From Pseudomonas sp. BCA17 (lineage in GTDB: Bacteria; Pseudomonadota; Gammaproteobacteria; Pseudomonadales; Pseudomonadaceae), in assembly GCF_004519405.1 (NCBI RefSeq), contig NZ_SGWI01000009.1:1-64000 (forward strand): a stretch of DNA of 64,000 bases, in the 5' to 3' direction. This document shows positions 24,020 to 32,655 of this stretch, piece by piece. Below the pieces are notes generated by a model. The model made no database searches and was not told where the DNA came from. It saw only the letters and a list, made by a program, of their open reading frames with translations. Made by a program: the position numbers and the translations under genes. The first letter of the stretch is position 1. Each line of letters begins with the position of its first letter.

Positions 24020-26959
24020 ATGAGCCTTCCAACGCTCGCCGAATTGCCGGCCATTCTCTTGCCTTTTGCCCAGCGGGCCGAGCAGTCATTTCGTGACGCA
24101 GTGGCTGCGCTGGGCGACGATCATGGCCTTTCTGCGTGGACGCCGCAACGGTGGGCCGACTTCGCCCGCGTATGCGCCGCCAGTGATTTCGTCATTGAAC
24201 AGAGTCTGCGTGACCCTTTGATGTTGCTGGAGCTGGTGGCCTGGGGCGAGCTGGATCGCGGCTTTGCGCCCGGCGAGCTGTGCGGGCAGGTGGCTGGCGC
24301 GGTGCAGCAGGCTGAAACAGAAGATGAGCTGGGGCGTGTACTGCGCCGTCAGCGCACTCGGCAGCAGGTGCGGATTATCTGGCGCGACCTGACCCGACAG
24401 GCGGACCTGGTGCAAACCTGTCGCGACCTCTCCGATATGGCTGACGCCTGTATCGACCAAGCCTACCAGTGGCTGTATCAGCGCTATTGCGCGCAATTCG
24501 GCACCCCGACCGGCCGCCGCAGCGGCGAAGCGCAGCACATGGTCATCCTCGGCATGGGCAAGCTCGGTGCGGTGGAGCTGAACCTGTCGTCCGATATCGA
24601 CCTGATCTTCGCTTATCCCGAAGGTGGTGAGACGGTGGGCGTGAAGCGCGCCTTGGATAACCAGGAGTTTTTCATTCGTCTTGGTCAAAAATTGATCAAG
24701 GCCCTTGATCCCATGACCGTCGATGGTTTTGTGTTTCGCGTCGATATGCGCCTGCGCCCCTACGGTTCGGCCGGTGCCCTGGTGCTCAGCTTCAGTGCGC
24801 TGGAGCAGTACTACCAGGATCAGGGGCGCGACTGGGAACGCTACGCCATGATCAAGGCGCGCGTCGTGGCCGGCGACCAGGCGGCTGGTGCGCAGTTGCT
24901 CGATATGCTGCGACCATTTGTCTATCGCCGCTATCTGGACTTCTCCGCCATCGAAGCGCTGCGCACCATGAAGCAGTTGATCCAGCAGGAAGTGCGGCGC
25001 AAAGGCATGGCCGACAATATCAAGCTGGGCTCGGGCGGTATCCGCGAGGTCGAGTTTATCGCCCAGGCATTCCAGCTGATTCACGGCGGCCGCGACCTCA
25101 GCCTGCAACAGCGCCCGCTGCTCAAGGTGCTGGGCACTCTGGAAGGCCAGGGTTATCTGCCCCAGGCGGTGATTGCCGAGCTGCGCGAAGGCTATGAATT
25201 CCTGCGTTACACCGAGCATGCCATCCAGGCCATCGCTGACCGGCAGACCCAGATGCTTCCGGACAATCCGAGCGATCAGGCGCGCATTGCCTTTATGTTG
25301 GGCTTTGCCGATTGGGCGGCTTTTCATGAGCGCTTGATGTATTGGCGCGGTCGGGTGGACTGGCATTTTCGCCAAGTGATCGCTGACCCGGATGAAGAGG
25401 AAGGCGAAGAAAGCGAGCTGATGGTAGGCGGTGAGTGGTTGCCATTGTGGGAAGAGTCTCAGGATGAAGAAGCTGCGTGCCGCCAGTTGGCCGAAGGCGG
25501 CTTCCTCGACGCCCACAAGGCCCTCAAGGCGCTGGCCGGCCTGCGCGGCAGCGCGCAGTTGCGCGCCATGCAGCGTCTGGGGCGTGAGCGGTTGGATGCG
25601 TTTATCCCGCGCCTGCTGGCCCAGGCGGTCGAGCATGCCAATCCGGACCTGGTGTTGGAGCGCGTCCTGCCGCTGGTGGAAGCTGTCGCTCGTCGCTCCG
25701 CGTACCTGGTGCTGCTGACCGAAAACCCCGACGCCCTGCGTCGCTTGCTGACGTTGTGCGCCGCCAGCCCCTGGATCGCCGAACAGATCACCCGTTTTCC
25801 GTTGCTGCTCGACGAATTGCTCAACGAAGGTCGCCTGTTCAAGCCGCCGTTGGCACCGGAACTGGCCGCCGAGTTGCGCGAGCGCCTGACGCGCATCCCC
25901 GAGGACGACCTCGAGCAGCAGATGGAAGCGCTACGCCATTTCAAACTGGCTCACCGCCTGCGCGTGGCCGCTTCGGAGATTGCCGGCAGCTTGCCGTTGA
26001 TGAAGGTCAGCGACTACCTCACCTGGCTTGCCGAAGCCATCCTTGAACAAGTATTGGCCCTGGCCTGGCGCCAGACCGTGGCCCGGCATGGTTCGCCGCA
26101 GCGTGTGGATGGCACCTTGTGCGATCCTGGGTTCATCATTGTCGGTTATGGGAAAGTCGGCGGGATCGAACTGGGGCATGGTTCGGACCTGGACCTGGTA
26201 TTTATCCATGATGGCGACCCACAGGCGGAAACCGATGGGGCCAAGCCGATTGATGGGGCGCAGTTCTTCACGCGCCTGGGCCAGCGGATCATTCACCTGC
26301 TGACCACCCAGACCAACTCGGGCCAGCTGTATGAAGTGGACATGCGCCTGCGACCTTCCGGCGCCTCCGGGCTATTGGTCAGTTCGCTGGGGGCGTTTGA
26401 TCGCTATCAACAAAATGAAGCCTGGACCTGGGAGCATCAGGCCCTGATCCGCGCTCGGGTGTTGGTGGGCAGTCAGGATGTCGGGCATGCCTTCGAGCAA
26501 GTCAGGGCCAGTGTATTGGGCCGTGAGCGGGACCCGGTCAAGCTGCGCCAGGAGGTCAGCGAGATGCGCGCCAAGATGCGCGATAACCTGGGGACCAAGA
26601 CCACAGCGGCCGGCACCGGCGCCAATGCGTTCGAGGCGACGGCGCTGTTCGATCTCAAGCAGGATGCCGGAGGTATCGTCGATATTGAATTTATGGTGCA
26701 ATACGCGGCTTTGGCGTGGTCTGCGCAACATCCATCGTTGCTGCGCTACACCGACAATATCCGCATTCTGGAAGGCCTGGAGCAGGTAGGGCTGATGCCC
26801 GCCGCCGATGCCCACCTGCTGCGCGAGGTGTATAAGGCCTACCGTTCCGCTGCGCATCGCCAGGCTCTGCAGAATGAGTCCGGCACGGTCGCCGGGGATC
26901 AGTTCGCCGACGAACGGCGCCAGGTGATGCGAATCTGGAAAGAACTGGGGTTAAGCTGA
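24020..26959 (+). CDS. glnE: Glutamine synthetase adenylyltransferase/adenylyl-removing enzyme
   Basis: A 979-residue bifunctional enzyme that adenylylates glutamine synthetase (inactivation) and removes AMP by phosphorolysis, under control of PII protein. Two nucleotidyltransferase domains are visible. The N-terminal one has the metal site in GAVELNLSSDIDLIFAYPE (adenylyl-removing half). The C-terminal one has GGIELGHGSDLDLVFIHDGD (adenylylating half). The second half repeats motifs such as VDMRLRPSGASG. The length is normal (E. coli about 946). AGGATAGACC precedes the ATG. In P. aeruginosa, as I recall, it likewise sits divergent from aceE. Confidence 0.97.
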   Translation: MSLPTLAELPAILLPFAQRAEQSFRDAVAALGDDHGLSAWTPQRWADFARVCAASDFVIEQSLRDPLMLLELVAWGELDRGFAPGELCGQVAGAVQQAETEDELGRVLRRQRTRQQVRIIWRDLTRQADLVQTCRDLSDMADACIDQAYQWLYQRYCAQFGTPTGRRSGEAQHMVILGMGKLGAVELNLSSDIDLIFAYPEGGETVGVKRALDNQEFFIRLGQKLIKALDPMTVDGFVFRVDMRLRPYGSAGALVLSFSALEQYYQDQGRDWERYAMIKARVVAGDQAAGAQLLDMLRPFVYRRYLDFSAIEALRTMKQLIQQEVRRKGMADNIKLGSGGIREVEFIAQAFQLIHGGRDLSLQQRPLLKVLGTLEGQGYLPQAVIAELREGYEFLRYTEHAIQAIADRQTQMLPDNPSDQARIAFMLGFADWAAFHERLMYWRGRVDWHFRQVIADPDEEEGEESELMVGGEWLPLWEESQDEEAACRQLAEGGFLDAHKALKALAGLRGSAQLRAMQRLGRERLDAFIPRLLAQAVEHANPDLVLERVLPLVEAVARRSAYLVLLTENPDALRRLLTLCAASPWIAEQITRFPLLLDELLNEGRLFKPPLAPELAAELRERLTRIPEDDLEQQMEALRHFKLAHRLRVAASEIAGSLPLMKVSDYLTWLAEAILEQVLALAWRQTVARHGSPQRVDGTLCDPGFIIVGYGKVGGIELGHGSDLDLVFIHDGDPQAETDGAKPIDGAQFFTRLGQRIIHLLTTQTNSGQLYEVDMRLRPSGASGLLVSSLGAFDRYQQNEAWTWEHQALIRARVLVGSQDVGHAFEQVRASVLGRERDPVKLRQEVSEMRAKMRDNLGTKTTAAGTGANAFEATALFDLKQDAGGIVDIEFMVQYAALAWSAQHPSLLRYTDNIRILEGLEQVGLMPAADAHLLREVYKAYRSAAHRQALQNESGTVAGDQFADERRQVMRIWKELGLS

Positions 26960-26972
26960 AAATTGATTAAAT

Positions 26973-27064
26973 GTGAGTGCGGGCGTGCTCGCGAAAACAG
27001 TGGGTCGGCCACTCGATGGGCCGGCTGACAGACCGCTTTCGCGAGCAAGCCCGCTCCCGCACAA
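26973..27064. repeat. REPIN (paired REP sequences)
   Basis: Two REP-type units in opposite orientation, GTGCGGGCGTGCTCGCGAAA (26977-26996) and its near-complement TTTCGCGAGCAAGCCCGCTC onward (27037-27062), flank a spacer with TCGGCCACTCGATGGGCCGG. This is the REPIN arrangement common in fluorescent pseudomonads and mobilised by RAYT transposases. No RAYT gene is in this window. Confidence 0.85.
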
Positions 27065-27105
27065 CGCAGTGACCGGGCCAACCGTGACCTACAGTAATTT
27101 TCGAG

Positions 27106-27129
27106 GCGGGGAGGCATAAGCCTCCCCGC
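27106..27129 (+). promoter_or_regulatory. Strong hairpin just before waaF
   Basis: A perfect 10-bp GC-rich stem GCGGGGAGGC/GCCTCCCCGC with an ATAA loop ends 18 nt before the waaF ATG. The T-rich stretch after it is weak (ATCGTTTG). It could be a leftover terminator of an upstream gene, or a leader structure of the LPS operon mRNA. Confidence 0.6.
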
Positions 27130-27147
27130 ATCGTTTGTGGAAACTAC

Positions 27148-28182
27148 ATGAATATTCTGATCGTTGGGCCCAGTTGGGTCGGTGACATGGTGATGGCGCA
27201 GACACTGTTCCAGTGCCTGAAACAGCGTCACCCCGACTGCCAAATCGACGTGCTCGCCCCTGAGTGGAGCCGGCCGATCCTTGAGCGCATGCCCGAGGTG
27301 CGCAAGGCCTTGAGCTTCCCGCTGGGCCATGGTGCGCTTGAACTGGCGACCCGTCGTCGCATCGGCAGATCCCTGGCCGGCCAGTACGACCAGGCCATCC
27401 TGCTGCCCAACTCGCTCAAGTCGGCGCTGGTGCCGTATTTTGCCGGCATCCCCAAACGCACCGGCTGGCGCGGTGAGTTCCGTTATGTATTGCTCAACGA
27501 TGTGCGCACCCTCGACAAGGCGCGCTATCCGCTGATGATCGAACGGTTCATGGCCCTGGCCTACGAACCGGGTGCCGCGTTGCCCACGCCTTACCCGCGC
27601 CCCAGTTTGCAGATCGACCCCGTGACCCGCGACGCGGCACTGGCCAAGTTCGGCCTGACCCTGGACCGCCCGGTGTTGGCGCTGTGCCCGGGCGCCGAGT
27701 TTGGCGAGTCCAAGCGCTGGCCGTCGGAGCATTACGCCAAAGTCGCCGAGATGAAGATCCGCGAGGGTTGGCAGGTGTGGCTCTTCGGCTCGAAAAACGA
27801 TCACTCGGTGGGCGAAGACATCCGTCAGCGCCTGATTCCCGGCCTGCGCGAAGAAGCGGTGAACCTCAGTGGCGACACCTCGCTGGCCGAGGCGATCGAC
27901 CTGCTGTCCTGCGCCGACTCGGTGGTGTCCAATGACTCTGGCCTGATGCACGTGGCCGCCGCGCTGAACCGTCCGTTGGTGGCCGTGTATGGGTCCACTT
28001 CACCCGGTTTCACTCCGCCATTGGCCGACAAGGTCGAAGTGGTACGCCTGGGCCTGGAGTGCAGCCCGTGCTTTGAACGCACCTGTCGGTTCGGCCACTA
28101 CAACTGCCTGCGCCAATTGCTGCCGCAACCGGTGAGTGAGGCTTTGCAGCGGTTGCAGGGCTCAGTGGTCGAGGTCCGTTAG
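27148..28182 (+). CDS. waaF: ADP-heptose:LPS heptosyltransferase II
   Basis: A 344-residue GT9-family enzyme that adds the second L-glycero-D-manno-heptose to the inner LPS core on the cytoplasmic face of the inner membrane. The N-terminus NILIVGPSWVGDMVMAQTLF is the typical WaaF acceptor-side motif. The C-terminal domain has LCPGAEFGESKRWPSEHYAK and SNDSGLMHVAAALNRPLVAV, the ADP-heptose-binding region. It is the first gene of a seven-gene run in which every junction overlaps or is separated by one nucleotide. Confidence 0.97.
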   Translation: MNILIVGPSWVGDMVMAQTLFQCLKQRHPDCQIDVLAPEWSRPILERMPEVRKALSFPLGHGALELATRRRIGRSLAGQYDQAILLPNSLKSALVPYFAGIPKRTGWRGEFRYVLLNDVRTLDKARYPLMIERFMALAYEPGAALPTPYPRPSLQIDPVTRDAALAKFGLTLDRPVLALCPGAEFGESKRWPSEHYAKVAEMKIREGWQVWLFGSKNDHSVGEDIRQRLIPGLREEAVNLSGDTSLAEAIDLLSCADSVVSNDSGLMHVAAALNRPLVAVYGSTSPGFTPPLADKVEVVRLGLECSPCFERTCRFGHYNCLRQLLPQPVSEALQRLQGSVVEVR

Positions 28183-28183
28183 T

Positions 28184-29245
28184 TTGCGAGTATTGGTAGT
28201 CAAGACCTCATCCCTGGGTGATGTGATCCACGCGTTGCCGGCGCTGACCGACGCCGCGCGGGCGATCCCCGGTATTCGTTTCGACTGGGTGGTGGAAGAA
28301 GGCTTTGCCGAGATTCCAGCCTGGCACCCGGCGGTGGACAAGGTGTTTCCGGTGGCGATCCGTCGCTGGCGCAAGAATCTCTGGCAGACCTTCAAGAGCG
28401 GTGAGTGGCGGCGTTTCAAGCAGCGCATCCAGTCGACCAAGTACGACCTGGTGATCGACGCCCAGGGCCTGCTCAAAAGCGCCTGGTTGACCCGTTACGT
28501 GCGTGCGCCGGTGGCCGGCTTCGATAAGAACTCCGCCCGCGAGCCCATTGCGGCACGCTTTTATTCCCGCCGCCTGGCCGTGGCCCGTGGGCAACATGCC
28601 GTGGAGCGCTTGCGCCAGTTGTTCGCTGTGGCGTTGGGTTATGACCTGCCCAAAGCCCTGGGCGACTACGGCTTGAACGTCGACAAGTTGCTCGGCCTGC
28701 CGCCGCAAAAGCCCTATGTGCTGTTGCTGCACGGCACCACCTGGGACACCAAACACTGGCCCGAGGCCTATTGGCGCGAGCTGGCTGAGCGGATGGGACG
28801 CCTGGGTGTGGACGTAAAGCTGCCTTGGGGGAACGCTGCCGAAAAGGCCCGGGCCGAACGCCTGGCCCAGGGCTTGCCCAACGCTGAAGTGCTACCCAAG
28901 CTGAACCTCGCCGGCGTCGCCCGCGTTTTGGCCGGCGCCCGTGCCTGTGTGGCAGTAGACACCGGCCTGGGCCACCTGGCCGCGGCGTTGGATGTGCCGA
29001 CCATTTCACTGTTCGGCCCCACCAACCCCGGCCTCACGGGCGCCTATGGCAAAGGCCAGATTCACTTGGCCAGTGATTTCCCCTGTGCACCGTGCCTGCA
29101 AAAGCAATGCACCTATCAGCCTACGGCCGACGACCAGCGTCGGTTCGACATCCCGCGCGAATCGCCGCTGTGCTTTACACGCCTGAACCCTGAACGTGTG
29201 GCAAGCCGACTGACCACGTTGTTACTGGCCGAGGAGCTGCACTGA
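28184..29245 (+). CDS. waaC: ADP-heptose:LPS heptosyltransferase I
   Basis: A 353-residue GT9 enzyme that adds the first heptose to Kdo2-lipid A. The N-terminus RVLVVKTSSLGDVIHALPAL, VIDAQGLLKSAWLTRYV and VAVDTGLGHLAAALDVPTIS are standard WaaC landmarks. The start is taken as TTG at 28184, one nucleotide after the waaF stop, because the homologous N-terminus begins exactly there and GAGG lies 9 nt upstream; an in-frame ATG at 28136 would add a non-conserved extension inside waaF. A TTG start next to a stop suggests coupled, perhaps damped, translation. Confidence 0.95.
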   Translation: MRVLVVKTSSLGDVIHALPALTDAARAIPGIRFDWVVEEGFAEIPAWHPAVDKVFPVAIRRWRKNLWQTFKSGEWRRFKQRIQSTKYDLVIDAQGLLKSAWLTRYVRAPVAGFDKNSAREPIAARFYSRRLAVARGQHAVERLRQLFAVALGYDLPKALGDYGLNVDKLLGLPPQKPYVLLLHGTTWDTKHWPEAYWRELAERMGRLGVDVKLPWGNAAEKARAERLAQGLPNAEVLPKLNLAGVARVLAGARACVAVDTGLGHLAAALDVPTISLFGPTNPGLTGAYGKGQIHLASDFPCAPCLQKQCTYQPTADDQRRFDIPRESPLCFTRLNPERVASRLTTLLLAEELH

Positions 29246-30369
29246 TGCAACTGGCTTTCGTGCTCTACAAATACTTCCCCTTCGGCGGCCTGCAGCGCGA
29301 CTTCATGCGCATCGCTCTGGAGTGCCAGCAGCGTGGTCATCAGATTCGCGTGTACACGTTGATCTGGGAAGGTGATATCCCACCGGGTTTTGAAGTGCTG
29401 GTGGCGCCGGTCAAGGCGCTGGTCAACCACCGTCGCAACGAAAAGCTGTATGCCTGGATCCAGGCCGACCTGGCCAAGCGCCCGGTGGACCGCGTGGTGG
29501 GCTTCAACAAGATGCCGGGGCTCGATGTGTATTTCGCCGCCGACGGTGTGTTTGAAGACAAGGCCCAAACCCTGCGCAACCCGATGTACCGCTGGTTCGG
29601 GCGTTACAAGCACTTCGCGGAGTATGAGCGTGCGGTGTTTGATAAAAGTGCCAGGACGCAAATCATGGTGCTTTCCGAGCATCAGCAAGCCCTGTTCACC
29701 CAGTACTACGGAACACAGGCCGAGCGTTTTCACCTGTTGCCGCCGGGTATTGCCCGTGACCGTCGCGCACCGCCGAATGCGGGTGAGATCCGTGCCGAGT
29801 TTCGTCATGAGTTCGGCCTGGCGGACGACGACTTGTTGCTGGTCCAGATCGGTTCGGGCTTCAAGACCAAAGGCGTGGACCGCAGCCTCAAGGCGTTAGC
29901 CGCGCTGCCGTCGGCATTGAAGAAACGCACCCGGCTGTTTGTAATTGGCCAGGACGACCCCAAAGTATTCCAATTGCAGAGTGCTGCGTTGGGCTTGGGT
30001 GATCAGGTGCAGTTCTTCAAGGGGCGCAGCGATATTCCGCGCTTCCTGTTGGGCGCCGACTTGCTGATCCACCCTGCGTATAACGAGGCGGCGGGCATGG
30101 TGCTGGTCGAAGCCGTGGTCGCGGGCCTGCCGGTGCTGGTGAGCAAGGTCTGTGGTTATGCCTTCTATATCGAGCAAGCCCAAAGTGGCCGGGTGTTGGA
30201 TGAGCCCTTCGAGCAGGCACAGCTCAATCAGTACCTGGTCGAGATGCTCGAAGACCCGCTCGCGCGTGCGGCCTGGAGCCGCAATGGTCTGGCCTTCGCC
30301 GAGACGGCCGACCTCTATAGCATGCCGCAGCACGCTGCGGACCTGATTCTGGCGGAGCCAAACCGATGA
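29245..30369 (+). CDS. waaG: LPS core glucosyltransferase I
   Basis: A 374-residue GT4-family glycosyltransferase that adds the first outer-core hexose to heptose II (galactosamine or glucose, depending on species). It starts with MQLAFVLYKYFPFGGLQRDF, the usual WaaG opening with a glycine-rich acceptor-site loop. It contains LVQIGSGFKTKGVDRSLKAL at the domain junction and the GT4 donor-site motif HPAYNEAAGMVLVEAVVAGL, with the catalytic-type glutamates. It overlaps waaC by one nucleotide (TGATG) and waaP by four. Confidence 0.95.
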   Translation: MQLAFVLYKYFPFGGLQRDFMRIALECQQRGHQIRVYTLIWEGDIPPGFEVLVAPVKALVNHRRNEKLYAWIQADLAKRPVDRVVGFNKMPGLDVYFAADGVFEDKAQTLRNPMYRWFGRYKHFAEYERAVFDKSARTQIMVLSEHQQALFTQYYGTQAERFHLLPPGIARDRRAPPNAGEIRAEFRHEFGLADDDLLLVQIGSGFKTKGVDRSLKALAALPSALKKRTRLFVIGQDDPKVFQLQSAALGLGDQVQFFKGRSDIPRFLLGADLLIHPAYNEAAGMVLVEAVVAGLPVLVSKVCGYAFYIEQAQSGRVLDEPFEQAQLNQYLVEMLEDPLARAAWSRNGLAFAETADLYSMPQHAADLILAEPNR

Positions 30370-31172
30370 AGTTGTTTCTTGCCGAACCATTCAAGACCTT
30401 GTGGGCCGGGCGTGATGCCTTCGCCGAGGTCGAAAGACTGGAAGGCCAGGTGTTCCGCGAATTGGCCGCTCGCCGTACGTTGCGTACGGTGGTGGATGGC
30501 CACCCGTATTTCGTGAAGATCCACCGGGGAATCGGCTGGGCCGAAATCCTCAAGAACCTGGTCACCGCCAAGCTGCCGGTGTTGGGCGCAGGCCAGGAGT
30601 GGGTGGCGATCCAGCGCCTGCAGGCGCTTGGCGTACCGACCATGACGGCGGTGGCCTTTGGTGAAAAAGGCAGCAACCCGGCTGATCAGCATTCGTTCAT
30701 CATCACTGAAGAGCTGACGCCGATTATCAGTCTTGAAGACTTGACCCTCAATTGGGCCAAACAGCCGCCGGTTCCGGCGATCAAGCATGCCTTGACCTTC
30801 GAACTGGCACGTACCGTTGGCGCAATGCACCGGGGGGGCGTCAACCACCGCGATTGCTACCTGTGCCACTTCCTGCTGCACACTGACCAGCCCATCACAG
30901 CGGGTAACCTCAAGTTGTCGGTGATCGACCTGCACCGTGCCCAGGTGCGCTCGACGATCCCTCGGCGCTGGCGTAACAAGGATCTTGCCGGGCTGTATTA
31001 CTCCGCGCTGGAGATCGGCTTGACCCAGCGGGACAAGCTGCGTTTCCTCAAACATTACTTCCAGCAGCCGTTGCGCCAGATCCTGGCTGAGCAAACGGCG
31101 CTGTTGAACGAGTTGGAGCGCATGGCCGCCAAGCTTTACGCACGCAAACAGCGATACGGGGACGCACTCTGA
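30366..31172 (+). CDS. waaP: LPS core heptose(I) kinase
   Basis: A 268-residue kinase that phosphorylates heptose I of the inner core. In P. aeruginosa WaaP is essential and inner-core phosphates support outer-membrane integrity. The kinase catalytic loop is NHRDCYLCHFLL, with the Asp in HRD as expected base, and the metal-binding Asp lies in LSVIDLHRAQVR. The Lys of PYFVKIHRG serves the ATP site. Start and stop overlap waaG and wapP (ATGA and TGATG). Confidence 0.95.
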   Translation: MKLFLAEPFKTLWAGRDAFAEVERLEGQVFRELAARRTLRTVVDGHPYFVKIHRGIGWAEILKNLVTAKLPVLGAGQEWVAIQRLQALGVPTMTAVAFGEKGSNPADQHSFIITEELTPIISLEDLTLNWAKQPPVPAIKHALTFELARTVGAMHRGGVNHRDCYLCHFLLHTDQPITAGNLKLSVIDLHRAQVRSTIPRRWRNKDLAGLYYSALEIGLTQRDKLRFLKHYFQQPLRQILAEQTALLNELERMAAKLYARKQRYGDAL

Positions 31173-31906
31173 TGGCGGGTTGGAACCTCGAACCCGCTTA
31201 TGCCTCCCTGGCAGATGATTTCGGCAGCCTTGAAGCAGTGTTCGCTCTGCAGGGTGAGCGGTTGACTCGCGATCCATTGTCCGAAGTGATCCGGGTGACA
31301 CGCGACGGCATCAACTACTACGTCAAGCGCTATGTGGGGGCAGGCAAGGGCTTGCGCCGTTACCTGGGCAAGCCGCGGGTCAAATCCGAGTGGCAGAACC
31401 TCAAGCGCTTCGCCAAATGGGGCATCCCGACCGCGGATGTAGTCGCTTGGGGCCTGGATCGCAAGGGGCTGGCATACAATCGTGGGGCGATGATTACCCG
31501 CGAGTTGCCGAAAACCGAGGATCTGTCGGTGTTGGCCGAGCGCAAAGACGCGCGTCTGAAGGACGCCGGCTGGGTCGACGCGGTCAGCCGCCAACTCGCC
31601 GAATACACCCGCACCATGCACGATCACCGCTTTACCCATAACGATTTGAAGTGGCGCAACCTTTTGGTGGACGACCAGCGAACCCTGTATCTGATCGACT
31701 GCCCTAACGGTGATTTCTGGCGGGGCTTCTGGCTCAAATACCGCATCACCAAAGACCTGGCTTGCCTGGACAAGGTCGCCAAGTATCACTTGTCGGCCAC
31801 GCAGCGCCTGCGTTTCTACATGCAATATCGCCAGCGCACGCACCTGACGGCGTCGGATAAACAGCGAATTCGCCACGTGGTGAAGTTTTTCGAGGGGCGC
31901 GAATGA
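31172..31906 (+). CDS. wapP: LPS core kinase, WapP-like
   Basis: A 244-residue member of the lipopolysaccharide kinase (InaA/Kdo kinase-like) family. The catalytic loop is intact (FTHNDLKWRNLLVDD), the metal-binding Asp is in LYLIDCPNGDFW, and the ATP-site Lys is in YYVKRYVG. Position after waaP and family match P. aeruginosa PA5008 (WapP), proposed to phosphorylate heptose II. The exact sugar target here is inferred. Coupled to both neighbours by short overlaps. Confidence 0.88.
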   Translation: MAGWNLEPAYASLADDFGSLEAVFALQGERLTRDPLSEVIRVTRDGINYYVKRYVGAGKGLRRYLGKPRVKSEWQNLKRFAKWGIPTADVVAWGLDRKGLAYNRGAMITRELPKTEDLSVLAERKDARLKDAGWVDAVSRQLAEYTRTMHDHRFTHNDLKWRNLLVDDQRTLYLIDCPNGDFWRGFWLKYRITKDLACLDKVAKYHLSATQRLRFYMQYRQRTHLTASDKQRIRHVVKFFEGRE

Positions 31907-32655
31907 GCGACTTTTTAGCGGCCGAAGACCGTGCGCTGTTGGAGCGTAACGGTCTGGCGACCTTTGACGCCCTGTGGGCCAAGCAACTGGATGCGGTAGA
32001 CGAACCCAATACCAGCCGTGGTGGTTGGAGCAGCGTGTATCGCCTGGAGCTGGAGGGGCAGGGTTATTACCTCAAGCGCCAGAGCAACTACCTGACTCGT
32101 ACCTTGTACAGGCCGTTGGGCGAACCAAGTTTTTCCCGTGAGTTTCGCAACATCAGCCTTTACCGCCAGCGGCGCATCCCGGCGTTGCAAGCCGCTTTTT
32201 TCGGTGAGCGCAAGGTCAAGGGCGAGCACCGAGCGATGTTGCTGACCCGCGCACTGGATGGTTGGAATGACCTGGATTCGTTGCTGGAGCAGTGGCCGCA
32301 ATTGAGCGATGACCAGCAGCGCGCAATCCTGCGAGCCTGTGGTCAGCTTGCCCACACGCTGCACGCTGTGGGTCAAGTACATGGTTGTTTTTACCCCAAA
32401 CATATCTTCCTGCAGGCCACCGCCGACGGTTATGCCGCGCAGTTGATCGACCTGGAGAAAACCCGCCCGCTGTTGTTCGGCTGGCGTGACCGGGTGAAGG
32501 ATCTGGAGCCGTTGCTGCGCCGTGCCCCGCAGTGGTCTGAAGCCCAGGTGCGCTATTTGCTGGCCGCCTACCTGGAGCAGCCGGAGGACAGCGCGCTGGT
32601 CGATACCTGGCATCAGCGTCTGACGGCCCGTCGCAGCCACAAGGAGAACCGTTGA
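31903..32655 (+). CDS. wapQ: LPS kinase InaA family, WapQ-like
   Basis: A 250-residue InaA-type kinase-like protein, matching the place of P. aeruginosa PA5007 (WapQ). The ATP-site Lys is in GYYLKRQSNYLT. The catalytic loop reads VHGCFYPKHIFL, without the canonical HxD...N, and the next motif is AQLIDLEKTRPL. Either the InaA branch uses other residues (I recall HGC-type loops there) or activity differs from WaaP. It overlaps wapP by 4 nt and the next gene by 1 nt. Confidence 0.85.
   Translation: MSDFLAAEDRALLERNGLATFDALWAKQLDAVDEPNTSRGGWSSVYRLELEGQGYYLKRQSNYLTRTLYRPLGEPSFSREFRNISLYRQRRIPALQAAFFGERKVKGEHRAMLLTRALDGWNDLDSLLEQWPQLSDDQQRAILRACGQLAHTLHAVGQVHGCFYPKHIFLQATADGYAAQLIDLEKTRPLLFGWRDRVKDLEPLLRRAPQWSEAQVRYLLAAYLEQPEDSALVDTWHQRLTARRSHKENR

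Noticed and set aside
26973..27064. CRISPR-like repeats among the palindromic elements
   Set aside because: Units are inverted pairs, not regularly spaced direct repeats with unique spacers, and no cas gene is present.
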